Positions 42,766 to 51,192 of a DNA stretch of 64,000 nucleotides are shown piece by piece. This DNA comes from Curtobacterium guangdongense (GTDB lineage: Bacteria; Actinomycetota; Actinomycetes; Actinomycetales; Microbacteriaceae), in the NCBI RefSeq assembly GCF_049341845.1, contig NZ_JBMPIT010000002.1:410944-474943 (forward strand), given 5' to 3'. Numbering within the stretch: the stretch's first letter is position 1; the number at the start of each line of letters is the position of its first letter. A program made the translations under genes and the position numbers. The notes under the pieces are model-generated. The model did not search any database and was not told the DNA's origin. It worked only from the letters and a program-made list of their open reading frames with translations.

Positions 42766-42791
42766 ACGCGCCCCGTCCTGACGGGGCGCGT
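42766..42791 (+). terminator. greA terminator
   Basis: ACGCGCCCCGTC (42766-42777) and GACGGGGCGCGT (42780-42791) form a perfect 12-bp stem, extendable through CGAACG/TGTTCG with a mismatch. A T-containing tail (TGTTCGTTG) follows, 21 bp after the greA stop. Confidence 0.85.
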
Positions 42792-42824
42792 TGTTCGTTG
42801 CGGGGCGCGATCCGCGCCGCTGGC

Positions 42825-42868
42825 CGGACGGGAGGCTCGTGGCGGCGCCGCCACGAGCCTCCCGTCCG
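42825..42868. terminator. 44-bp perfect palindrome between greA and ilvA (GGAGGCTCG family)
   Basis: Positions 42825-42868 are a perfect palindrome centred on GGCGGC/GCCGCC, with outer arms CGGACGGGAGGCTCGTGG. It lies between convergent greA and ilvA, 2 bp from the ilvA stop, and would form a 22-bp stem in both transcripts. Confidence 0.75.
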
Positions 42869-42870
42869 CC

Positions 42871-44118
42871 TCAGTGCAGCAGCTGCTCCGGGCGGAAGCC
42901 CGCCTCGTGGAGCCGTTGGATGACCTCTTCGGCGTGCTCGGGGCCGCGGGCCTCGATCGACAGGTCGAGTGCGACCTCGTTGATGACGAGCCCCTGCCCG
43001 TGCCGGGTGTGCAGGACCTCGACGACGTTCGCGCCGGCGTCGGAGATGACCTGGGAGACCCGGGCGAGCTGTCCCGGGCGGTCCGGCAGCATGATCCGGA
43101 TGCCGATGTAGCGCGACGCCGCGACGAGACCACGGGTGATCACGCGCTCCATCATGAGCGGGTCGATGTTCCCGCCGCTCAGGAGCACGACGGTCCGTCC
43201 GGTGTCCTTGACGGCCCCGGCCATGATCGCCGCCACGCCGACCGCGCCTGCGGCCTCGACGACGAGCTTCGCGCGCTCGAGGAGCACGAGCAGCGCACGG
43301 GCGACGTCGTCGTCGGACACCATGACGATCTCGTCGACGAGGTCGCGGATGATCGGGAAGTTGAGTTCGCCGGGTCGGGCGACGGCGATGCCGTCCGCGA
43401 TGGTCGGCGTCGTCTGGATGGTCACCGGCTCCCCGGCGTCGAGCGAGTCGGGGTAGGACGCGGCGTTGGCCGCCTGCACGCCGATCACGCGGATCGTGCG
43501 GCCGAGACGCTCGGCGAGTCCCTTCACCGCGATGGCGATGCCGGCGATGACGCCGCCGCCGCCGATCGGGACGACGACCGTGTCGACATCGGGCACCTGG
43601 TCGACGATCTCGAGCCCGAGGGTGCCCTGCCCGGCGATGACGTCGGGGTGGTCGAACGGCGGGATGAACACGGCACCCGTGCGGGCACCGAAGTCCTTGG
43701 CGGCCGACAGCGCCTCTTCCACGGAGTGGCCGCGGAGCACGACCTCGGCCCCGTAGTGCCGGGTCGCCTGCAGCTTCGGCAGGGCGACGCCGACCGGCGT
43801 GAAGATCGTCGCCGGGATCCCGAGCTCACGGGCAGCGAGGGCGACGCCCTGGGCGTGGTTGCCGGCACTGGCGGCGACGACGCCCTTCGCGCGCTGCTCG
43901 GGCGTCAGCGCTGACAGGCGGTTGTACGCTCCGCGCACCTTGTACGCACCGGTGCGCTGCAGGTTCTCGCACTTCAGGTGCACGGGCGACCCGAGGAGCT
44001 CCGCGAGGAACTGCGACGTCTCCATCGGGGTCACGCGCGCAACGCCCGCAATGGTCTCCCGCGCAGCCTCGATGTCGGCGAGCGTGGGGGCCTGGGGAGG
44101 AGCGCTGGTGTCGGTCAC
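42871..44118 (-). CDS. ilvA: Threonine ammonia-lyase with C-terminal ACT domain
   Basis: The 415-residue PLP enzyme has the Schiff-base segment QRTGAYKVRGAYNRL, SAGNHAQGVALAA, the phosphate loop PIGGGGVIAGIAI and a C-terminal ACT-like domain (IRIMLPDRPGQLARVSQVIS, LHTRHGQGLVINEVALDL). It deaminates threonine to 2-oxobutanoate. With one ACT domain and about 415 residues it is the short form seen in actinobacteria, which may be biosynthetic (IlvA) or catabolic (TdcB-like). The GTG start is at 44118. Confidence 0.92.
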   Translation of the reverse strand: MTDTSAPPQAPTLADIEAARETIAGVARVTPMETSQFLAELLGSPVHLKCENLQRTGAYKVRGAYNRLSALTPEQRAKGVVAASAGNHAQGVALAARELGIPATIFTPVGVALPKLQATRHYGAEVVLRGHSVEEALSAAKDFGARTGAVFIPPFDHPDVIAGQGTLGLEIVDQVPDVDTVVVPIGGGGVIAGIAIAVKGLAERLGRTIRVIGVQAANAASYPDSLDAGEPVTIQTTPTIADGIAVARPGELNFPIIRDLVDEIVMVSDDDVARALLVLLERAKLVVEAAGAVGVAAIMAGAVKDTGRTVVLLSGGNIDPLMMERVITRGLVAASRYIGIRIMLPDRPGQLARVSQVISDAGANVVEVLHTRHGQGLVINEVALDLSIEARGPEHAEEVIQRLHEAGFRPEQLLH

Positions 44119-44164
44119 TCCCCCATCATCGTCGGTGCGGGGCCCCGCCCGCGAACCGATGACG

Positions 44165-45424
44165 TCAGTTGGTGCTGGCGGTGCCGTCCGTGGCCGTGGG
44201 TTCCTTGTCGCTGCCGGGGGCCGGGACGTCGTCCTGCGTGGTGTGCCGACGACGTCGGAGGAGCTGGATGTTGCCGTGCTGCCCGCGTTTCGGGGTCGCT
44301 TCGAGCACGTGGTCCGAGTCGAGTCGACGCCACCGGCCGCTCGCGATGGTGGTGACCATCGCGTTGACGGTCGCGATCAGGGGGACCGCGAAGAACGCTC
44401 CGGCGATGCCCGCCAGACCGGATGCCGCGGTGACGCCGAGGACGACCGCGAGCGGGTGCACCTTCACCGCGTTGCCCATCACCAGCGGCTGGAGGATGTG
44501 CCCCTCGATCTGCTGCACGAGCAGGACGACCGCGAGCACGAGGACCGCGGCGATCGGCCCGTTGAAGATCAGCGCGACGAAGACCGCCAGGAACCCGGTG
44601 ACGATCGCACCGACCACGGGGATGAACGCCCCGAGGAACACGAACGCGGCGATCGGGATGACGAGGGGCATGCCGCCGAAGAACAGCCCGACGATCCAGG
44701 CACCGAGGCCGATGCCGACGGCGTCGACGAACGCGACGAAGATCTGCACGCGGATGAAGCTCGTCAGCGTGATCCAGCCGGCCACGCCGGCACCGTCGAC
44801 CGCTGCGCGCGCCTTCTTCGGGAAGAGCCGCACGGTCCAGCGCCAGACGTTCTTGCCGTCGATGAGCAGGAAGATCGTCGTGAACAGGATGATGAACAGC
44901 GCCTCGAACACGTGGGTCGCACTCGATCCGGCGCTCGCGACGCCGGAGAGGATCGACCCGGAGTTGTCCTGCAACCACTTCGTGGCGTCGTCGAGCCAGC
45001 CGTTGACGTCCTTCTGGGTGATGCCGAGGCCGGAGTTGAGGACGAAGTCGCGGATGTTCGCGTACTGCGAGAGCGTCCGGTCCCGGAGCGACGGGTAGGA
45101 CGCGATGACCTGGTCCACGACGAGCCAGATCAGGCCGCCGAGCGCGGCGATGCCCGCGAGCAGGCTGACGATGACGGCGATCCACTTCGGGACGTGGTGG
45201 CGCTGCATCCAGTTCGAGAACGGGACGAGCAGCGCGGAGATCACGATACCGATGAGGAACGGGATGAGGATCTCGCTGAAGATCGTCATCAGCCAGATGA
45301 AGAGCGCGATCACCCCGACCACGACGAGCACCCGCCAGGACCAGGCCCCGGCGATGCGCATGCCCGTCGGTACCGAGTCCTCGACCACGGGGTCGGGATG
45401 AGTCTGCTTGCGTACCCATGCCAT
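44165..45424 (-). CDS. AI-2E family transporter
   Basis: The 419-residue membrane protein has the AI-2E (PerM/YhhQ/TqsA) topology: two N-terminal helices (VLVVVGVIALFIWLMTIF, FLIGIVISALLVPF), a third pair (WIAVIVSLLAGIAALGGLIW), a soluble insert of about 90 residues, then four or more helices including IPVVGAIVTGFLAVFVAL and QQIEGHILQPLVMGNAVKVHP, a family signature. The C-terminal tail is hydrophilic. Members export signals or act as antiporters; substrate unknown. The ATG at 45424 (MAWVRKQTHPDP) is chosen over a poor upstream extension. Confidence 0.9.
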   Translation of the reverse strand: MAWVRKQTHPDPVVEDSVPTGMRIAGAWSWRVLVVVGVIALFIWLMTIFSEILIPFLIGIVISALLVPFSNWMQRHHVPKWIAVIVSLLAGIAALGGLIWLVVDQVIASYPSLRDRTLSQYANIRDFVLNSGLGITQKDVNGWLDDATKWLQDNSGSILSGVASAGSSATHVFEALFIILFTTIFLLIDGKNVWRWTVRLFPKKARAAVDGAGVAGWITLTSFIRVQIFVAFVDAVGIGLGAWIVGLFFGGMPLVIPIAAFVFLGAFIPVVGAIVTGFLAVFVALIFNGPIAAVLVLAVVLLVQQIEGHILQPLVMGNAVKVHPLAVVLGVTAASGLAGIAGAFFAVPLIATVNAMVTTIASGRWRRLDSDHVLEATPKRGQHGNIQLLRRRRHTTQDDVPAPGSDKEPTATDGTASTN

Positions 45425-45518
45425 GCCCGGAAGTGTATCCGTGTGTCGCCTGACAGGTTCCAGATGCGGCATATCCGTCAGCAGGTCGACGTCGGTGGCG
45501 CTCAGTAGGGTCGTGGAC

Positions 45519-46826
45519 ATGGTCAGAACCACGCTCTCCGCCGCCGAGTCCCGTCGTGTCGCACTCGCCGCGCAGGGCTTCGGTCGGCCGCCGGTGGACA
45601 CCGTCGCGACCAGGTCGCTCAGCGCGGGGATCACCCGTCTGGGGCTGCTGCAGATCGACTCGGTCAACGTCTTCGACCGCAGCCACTACCTGCCACTGTT
45701 CGCCCGGCTCGGCGCCTACGACCGCACCGCGCTCGACCGGCTGACGGTCGCCAAGCGCGGCCCGTACCTGGAGTACTGGGCGCACGAAGCCGCGTTCATC
45801 CCGCGGGACGACCTCCGGCTGTTCCGCTGGAAGATGGACGCCATGCGCGAGCGGGACGCCGCCCCGGTCCGCGTCGAACACGTCACCAGGACCGAGTCCG
45901 TCCGTCGCGAGCTGCACGCGATGCTCCGCGCGGAGGGGCCGATGCCCGCGAGTGCCGTCGAGCACGAGTCGAACGTGCGCCGCGGACCGTGGTGGGGGTG
46001 GAGCGACGTCAAGCTCGGGCTCGAGCTGATGTTCCGCTGGGGCGACGTGGTGAGCGCGGGGCGATCGGGCTTCGAGCGCGTGTACGCCCTGCCCTCGCAG
46101 GTGCTGCCGGCCGGCTTCCTCGAGACGGCACCGGCGCGCGCCGACGCGATCCGCGAACTCGTCGGCCGGGCGACCCGTGCGCTCGGTGTCGGCACGCGTG
46201 CGGACATCGCCGACTACTACCGGTTGCGGTCGGACGACACCGCTGCGGCCATCGCCGACCTGCAGGACGCCGGGGAGCTGCTGCCCGTGCGGGTCGAGGG
46301 ATGGCGCGAACGGGCCTGGATGCACGCCGATGCCCGGGTCCCGCGCACGATGACGGCCAGTGCGGTGCTGAGCCCGTTCGACCCGGTCGTCTGGTTCCGG
46401 CGCCGTGCCGAGCGGATGTACGGGTTCCACTACCGGATCGAGATCTACACGCCGGCGCCGAAGCGGGTGTTCGGCTACTACGTGCTCCCGGTGCTGCAGG
46501 ACGACGCGCTCGTCGGCCGTGTCGACCTGAAGAACGACCGGCAGCGCGGGGTGCTCCGCGTCCGGACGGCCTGGCAGGAAGACGGCGCCGTGCTCGATCC
46601 GGAACGCCTGGCAGAGACCCTGCGTCGGGCAGCTGCGTGGCAGGGGCTCGACGGCATCGAGGTCACCGATCGCGGGACCGCCGCCCGTGCACTGGCGGGG
46701 GCGCTCAACGTGCCGCTCGTGCCGCACGTGGCAGCCGACGACGCGGACGCTCCCGAGCCCGACGACGCGGACGCTCCCGAGCCCGACGGGGCCGACGCGG
46801 CCGACGTGACCGACGCGGCCGTCTAG
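45519..46826 (+). CDS. Winged-helix DNA-binding protein of the YcaQ (crosslink glycosylase) family
   Basis: The 435-residue protein matches the HTH_42/YcaQ family. It contains the catalytic-type QxD motif in GLLQIDSVNVFDRSHYLPLFARLG, YLEYWAHEAAFIP, LEPRGPWWGWSDVK-like RRGPWWGWSDVKLGLELMF, SPFDPVVWFRRRAERMYGFHYRIE and VGRVDLKNDRQRG. YcaQ and AlkZ unhook interstrand DNA crosslinks. The last about 28 residues are an acidic Ala/Asp/Pro tail built on a duplicated 24-bp unit. The ATG at 45519 is the first within the conserved part. It is divergent from the AI-2E gene. Confidence 0.88.
   Translation: MVRTTLSAAESRRVALAAQGFGRPPVDTVATRSLSAGITRLGLLQIDSVNVFDRSHYLPLFARLGAYDRTALDRLTVAKRGPYLEYWAHEAAFIPRDDLRLFRWKMDAMRERDAAPVRVEHVTRTESVRRELHAMLRAEGPMPASAVEHESNVRRGPWWGWSDVKLGLELMFRWGDVVSAGRSGFERVYALPSQVLPAGFLETAPARADAIRELVGRATRALGVGTRADIADYYRLRSDDTAAAIADLQDAGELLPVRVEGWRERAWMHADARVPRTMTASAVLSPFDPVVWFRRRAERMYGFHYRIEIYTPAPKRVFGYYVLPVLQDDALVGRVDLKNDRQRGVLRVRTAWQEDGAVLDPERLAETLRRAAAWQGLDGIEVTDRGTAARALAGALNVPLVPHVAADDADAPEPDDADAPEPDGADAADVTDAAV
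46740..46787 (+). repeat. In-frame 24-bp tandem duplication at the YcaQ-like C-terminus
   Basis: The 24-bp unit at 46740-46763 is repeated exactly at 46764-46787, encoding two copies of DADAPEPD in the acidic tail. It keeps frame and is likely variable between strains. Confidence 0.85.
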
Positions 46827-47725
46827 AAGCGGTCCTGGTTCGCCCGCAGCCGCGCGATCCGATCCGGCAGCGGCGGGTGCGTCGAGAACAACCGGTCCAT
46901 CAGGCCGGGCTTCATCGGGTCCGCGATCCACAGGTGCGCCATCGAGGAGTTCTGCGTCTGCATCGGCCGGCCGTGGGCGCCGAGCTTCTCGAGCGCCCGC
47001 GCGAGGCCCTCCGGGTGCCGGGTGGTGAGCGCACCGGTCGCGTCGGCGAGGTACTCGCGCTGCCGGGAGACCGCCGCCTGCACGCCCATCGCCGCGATCG
47101 GGGCGACGAGCACGGCGACGATGCCGGCGATGATCAGGATCGGGTTCGCGCCGCCACCGTTGTCGTTGTTCCGGTTCCGCCCGCCGGCCAGCCCGCTGAA
47201 GATGGAGATGCGCAGCAGGACGTCCGCGATGAGGCCGACCGCGACGACCAGCCCGAAGACCATCGTCGACACCCGGATGTCGTAGTTCCGGACGTGTCCG
47301 AGCTCGTGGGCCATGACGCCCTGCAGCTCTTGGTCGTCCATGATCTCGAGCAGCCCGGTGGTGGCGGCCACGACGGCGTGCTCCGGGTCACGGCCGGTGG
47401 CGAAGGCGTTCGGGGACGGGTCGCGGATGACGTAGACCCGGGGCATCGGCATCCCGGTGGCGATCGCGAGGTTCTCGACCGTGCGCCAGAGCCGGGGTTC
47501 GGTGTTCCGGTCGATCTCGATGCCGCCGGCGATGGCGGTCGCCTGACGCGAGGCGGTGAAGTACTGCAGCACGGCGTACCCGATGGCGACGACGAGCACG
47601 ATCACACCGATCGAGACGTTGCCCGCGAGGTACCCACCGAGGAACCCGAGGGCGCCGATGATCAGCAGGAAGACGAAGACGATGACGACGGTGTTGCGCT
47701 TGTTGCGCGCGATGGCGCTGTACAT
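46823..47725 (-). CDS. htpX: M48 zinc metalloprotease HtpX
   Basis: The 300-residue membrane protease has two N-terminal helices (VVIVFVFLLIIGALGFLGGY, GVIVLVVAIGYAVLQYF), the zinc motif HELGH at 140-144, two further hydrophobic segments and the third ligand Glu in SRQREYLADATGAL. HtpX degrades misfolded membrane proteins. The gene overlaps the end of the YcaQ-like gene by 4 bp (convergent) and follows lemA after 22 bp; the lemA-htpX pair is common in actinobacteria. Confidence 0.94.
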   Translation of the reverse strand: MYSAIARNKRNTVVIVFVFLLIIGALGFLGGYLAGNVSIGVIVLVVAIGYAVLQYFTASRQATAIAGGIEIDRNTEPRLWRTVENLAIATGMPMPRVYVIRDPSPNAFATGRDPEHAVVAATTGLLEIMDDQELQGVMAHELGHVRNYDIRVSTMVFGLVVAVGLIADVLLRISIFSGLAGGRNRNNDNGGGANPILIIAGIVAVLVAPIAAMGVQAAVSRQREYLADATGALTTRHPEGLARALEKLGAHGRPMQTQNSSMAHLWIADPMKPGLMDRLFSTHPPLPDRIARLRANQDRF

Positions 47726-47747
47726 CTGCGGAGGCCGTGCCGGTTCG

Positions 47748-48329
47748 TCAGAACTGGACGCGCGGCGGCTCGGCGATCGCCGCGGGCTCGGCCGTCTCGA
47801 AGAACGATGCCTCGTTGAAGCCGCGGCTCTTCGCGAAGGACGAGTTCGGGAACACCTTGATCTTGGTGTTCAGCTCCCGGACGCCGCCGTTGTAGAACCG
47901 CCTGGCCGACTGGATCTTGTCCTCGGTGTCGACGAGTTCGGTCTGCAGCTGCAGGAAGTTCTGGCTCGACTGGAGCTGGGGGTACCCCTCGGCGACGGCG
48001 AACACGCTCTTCAGGGCCTTCTGCATGTGCCCTTCGGCTGCGGATGCCTGGGTCGCGTCGCCGGCGCTCAACGTCTCGGAGCGGGCCTTCGTCACGTCGT
48101 CGAAGACGGACTTCTCGTGCGTGGCGTACCCCTTCACCGTGTCGACGATGGTGGGGATGAGGTCCGCGCGGCGCTTCAGCTGCACGGAGATGTCGCTCCA
48201 CGCCTCGTCGACGCGGACCTTCAGCGTGACGAGCGAGTTGTACGTGACCCAGAGGTAGATCCCGACGACCACGAGGACCACGACCACCACGCCGATGACG
48301 ATCAGTGTCGTGATGAGTCCGGTGTCCAT
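47748..48329 (-). CDS. lemA: LemA family protein
   Basis: The 193-residue protein has one N-terminal membrane helix (LIVIGVVVVVLVVVGIYLW), then the LemA four-helix domain: YNSLVTLKVRVDEAWSDISV, LKRRADLIPTIVDTVKGYATHEK, and YPQLQSSQNFLQLQTELVDTEDKI, ending in RFYNGGVRELNTKIKVFPNS. It is a predicted envelope protein facing outside and forms an operon with htpX. The function is unresolved. Confidence 0.94.
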   Translation of the reverse strand: MDTGLITTLIVIGVVVVVLVVVGIYLWVTYNSLVTLKVRVDEAWSDISVQLKRRADLIPTIVDTVKGYATHEKSVFDDVTKARSETLSAGDATQASAAEGHMQKALKSVFAVAEGYPQLQSSQNFLQLQTELVDTEDKIQSARRFYNGGVRELNTKIKVFPNSSFAKSRGFNEASFFETAEPAAIAEPPRVQF

Positions 48330-48557
48330 GCGGGAGTGCTCCTTGTCGCGTCGGGATGCTCGCGTGTGGCCGACCGATGGTGCACCGGACGGCCATCGAT
48401 GATTCTAACGACGCTCCGTGGCGGTTCCGAGCGCGGCCCGAGGTTCTCGGTCGATTCCCCAGGCACGCACACCGCACGTTCGGGACCGGCTCGGATCGGG
48501 GACATCATCCGCGAGGTGTATTGACCGATCAGCCGTCATCACGTGGGATGGAGGGGC

Positions 48558-50945
48558 ATGAACACGCGCGGGGACCACGTGGACACCAGGGCAGTCGGGG
48601 GCGACGGCCCTGTTCGTCGACCCCGGAGGTCCGCCCGCGGCACGGTGCTGGTGGGCCTGACCGCGACGCTCGCCGCAGCCTTGCTCGCCCTCGCGGCGGC
48701 CCCGACGGCAGCAGCAGCGACCACCACGTCGCGGCCGGCAGCGACCGCCACGTCGCGGCCAGCAGCGACCGTCAGCACTCCTGCGGCAACGACGAGCACC
48801 GCGGCGCCGACGGCCACGACCGCCCCCACCCAGTCCGACACCCGTCCGGCCCCGCCGTCGTCCGCCCCGACGGGCTCCCCGACCGCTCCCCCGTCCGACC
48901 GTCCCCCGGTCGACCCGACGATCGCCGACCCCGGCGACCTCACGAGTGCGACGGGCCGGTTCCACGGCACCGCGACGCCCGGACACGGCATCCGCGTGAT
49001 GGACCCGGCCGTGTCCAGCCGCTCGGTGTGCACCGCGACGGCCGACGCCGGCGGCGCGTGGTCCTGCTACGGCACCGTCCAGACCGGTCCGCAGCAGGTG
49101 TTCACCGTGCAGGACACGACCGACCCCTCCCGCCGCACCGCCGACGCTCCTGCGTCCGACGTGGTCGTCCCGCCGAGCATCACCACGCGTGCACCGACCG
49201 CAGGGTCCGTCTCCGGCACCGGGAACGCCGGCATGACCGTCACGGTGTCGCTCTCCGGCACCACGACGAACGGGGGCGCAGCCGATCGCACCGCCGTCGT
49301 CGGGCCCGACGGCCGCTGGATCGTGTCCTGGGCGACGGGTGCATCGCCGCGTCCGAGCGGCACCGTCGCGATGACGGCCACCCAGACGGCCAGCACCGCG
49401 AACGGGTTCCGCTCGGACCTCCGCAGCGCCGCGTCGCAGCCGGTGTCGATCACGATCGACCGCACCCCGCCGGACGCCCCGCGCGTCACGGACCCGCGCA
49501 CCGGTGCACGGATCGGCTCCCAGCCGCTGACGATCCGCGGCGCGGGTGAGCCCGGCGCCACCCTGACCGCGTACGTCGACCGCGTCGCGGTGTGCGGCGC
49601 CACGGTCGGTTCGGACGGTTCCTGGGCGTGCTCGGCGGAGGGCACCACGCTCTCGGCAGGCCGCCACCGGGTCACCGCGCTGCAGCACGACGCCGCGGGG
49701 AACCACTCGCGGTCGTCCGCCGCCGTCGACGTCACGGTCCGGACGGGCTCCACCAGCACCCCCGGGTCGAGTGCACCGTCCAGCAGCGCCCCGAGTGGGT
49801 CCGCCGGAACCGGTGGCACCCCCACCGGGACGGCGGGACCGGGCACGGCCGACGGCTCCGGCGGGACCTCCGGGCACACCCCGGGCAGCAGCGGCGGAAC
49901 GGACAGCGGCGGAGCCGGGACCGGCGGCGGCAGCGCGGGCACGGGCGGCCAAGACTGGTCCGGCCCGGCCGGCGACTGGTCGATCGCGACGAGCTTCGAC
50001 CGGACCGTCCCCACGATCCAGTCGTCCTTCTCGTGGCGCACGCTCCTCGTCGCCGCCTCGGTCGCGGCCGGGTTCCTGCTCCTCGTCGCCGGGCCCGCAC
50101 GACTCGTCGCACGCACCCTCCGCGGTCGCATGCCCGTCCGCCTCGCCTCGTTCACCGGCCGCAACCGCCCCCGCGCGGAGCGCACCCGTGGCGACGAAGC
50201 GCTGCCGAGCTGGGCGTCCGTCGCCGTGGCGGTCCCGCTCGCCGCCGTGCTGACCCTGCTCGGGGTCGGTGTCGAGCTCGAGGCCCGGTACGTCCGCCTC
50301 GCGATCGCGGTCCTGCTCGGCGCGGCGGTGCTCGCGGCCGCGGTGGTGCTGGCGACCCGCTGGGCTGCCGGCGCCGACCGGCACACGGTCCGGTACCGCA
50401 TCTCGCCGTGGCTCGTGCTCGCCGCCCTCGTGGCGTGCGGCATCACCCGTGTCGCGGACCTCTCCCCGGCGATCGTCGTCGGCGTGCTGCTGGTGCCGGC
50501 CGGACGCCTCGACGTCGACACCGCCGCGATGCGCCTCGGCGCCGGGGTCGCCGCGTGCGCCAGGAGCGCGACGTGGCGTTCGACGGCACTGCTGGTCCTC
50601 GCCGCGGCCGGGTGGTTGCTGCACAGCCTCACCCCGGGGACCGGCTTCTGGACGTCGCTCGTCTCGGAGTTCGCGATCACCCTCTGCGTGGGCGGTCTCG
50701 GATCGCTCGTCGTGACGCTGCTGCCGGTCGCCGGCTCTGCCGGAAGCGCACTGTGGGCGCACTCCCGGGGTCGCTACGCGTCGATCGCCGCCGTCGGCGT
50801 CGCACTGGCCGCCGCCGTCTACTCGGGCTCCGCCGGAACCCACGTCTCCCCCGTCGCCATGGGCGTCGTCGCCTGCGGGTGCGCCGCGGTCGCGGCCGCC
50901 ACGTGGTTGTGGGTCCGGGTCCTGGAACCGGACGTCCGCGGCTGA
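48558..50945 (+). CDS. Large surface protein with Ig-like modules and C-terminal membrane domain
   Basis: The 795-residue protein starts at ATG 48558 (GGAGGGG RBS). A signal-type segment at about 30-60 (VLVGLTATLAAALLALAAAP) leads into a Thr/Ala/Ser/Pro-rich stretch with RPAATATSRPAAT-type repeats. Residues about 110-300 and 300-395 are Ig-like beta modules; the latter reads TPPDAPRVTDPRTGARIGSQ then LTIRGAGEPGATLTAYVDRV, as in bacterial Ig modules. A long Gly/Ser/Thr linker (about 400-475) precedes seven or so hydrophobic helices from about 494 to the end. An Ig-type exterior fused to a multi-pass membrane domain is unusual; an adhesion, sensory or cell-wall role is possible. Confidence 0.8.
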   Translation: MNTRGDHVDTRAVGGDGPVRRPRRSARGTVLVGLTATLAAALLALAAAPTAAAATTTSRPAATATSRPAATVSTPAATTSTAAPTATTAPTQSDTRPAPPSSAPTGSPTAPPSDRPPVDPTIADPGDLTSATGRFHGTATPGHGIRVMDPAVSSRSVCTATADAGGAWSCYGTVQTGPQQVFTVQDTTDPSRRTADAPASDVVVPPSITTRAPTAGSVSGTGNAGMTVTVSLSGTTTNGGAADRTAVVGPDGRWIVSWATGASPRPSGTVAMTATQTASTANGFRSDLRSAASQPVSITIDRTPPDAPRVTDPRTGARIGSQPLTIRGAGEPGATLTAYVDRVAVCGATVGSDGSWACSAEGTTLSAGRHRVTALQHDAAGNHSRSSAAVDVTVRTGSTSTPGSSAPSSSAPSGSAGTGGTPTGTAGPGTADGSGGTSGHTPGSSGGTDSGGAGTGGGSAGTGGQDWSGPAGDWSIATSFDRTVPTIQSSFSWRTLLVAASVAAGFLLLVAGPARLVARTLRGRMPVRLASFTGRNRPRAERTRGDEALPSWASVAVAVPLAAVLTLLGVGVELEARYVRLAIAVLLGAAVLAAAVVLATRWAAGADRHTVRYRISPWLVLAALVACGITRVADLSPAIVVGVLLVPAGRLDVDTAAMRLGAGVAACARSATWRSTALLVLAAAGWLLHSLTPGTGFWTSLVSEFAITLCVGGLGSLVVTLLPVAGSAGSALWAHSRGRYASIAAVGVALAAAVYSGSAGTHVSPVAMGVVACGCAAVAAATWLWVRVLEPDVRG

Positions 50946-50952
50946 CCCGCAC

Positions 50953-51010
50953 CGAGCCTCCAGTCCGGCTCCGAAGACCGCGCCCGGCCCGCCGACGCGC
51001 TGGAGGCTCG
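50953..51010. repeat. Inverted CGAGCCTCCAG arms (palindrome family, wide loop)
   Basis: CGAGCCTCCAG at 50953-50963 pairs with CTGGAGGCTCG at 51000-51010 across 36 bp. It is a spread-out member of the GGAGGCTCG family, 8 bp after the stop of the Ig-like protein gene, and may terminate it. Confidence 0.55.
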
Positions 51011-51192
51011 CCCGACCCCGGCACGCCGCCACCACCCCGCAGGCGGCGAGTGCGCACCAGTGGTCACCCCGGGTGCGCACCGGTCGCCGTTGCCGCGCAC
51101 TCGACCGGCGCGCGCCGCGCGCCCGGCACTGCGCGCGCGGATTACGCTGGCGAACGGTGCGTCGGAGCACCGACGAGCGCATGGGAGCGACG

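Noticed and set aside
44115..46931. A 938-codon minus-strand frame across the AI-2E and YcaQ-like genes
   Set aside because: It is low-complexity Arg/Gly/Asp-rich and antisense to a well-supported gene on each strand.
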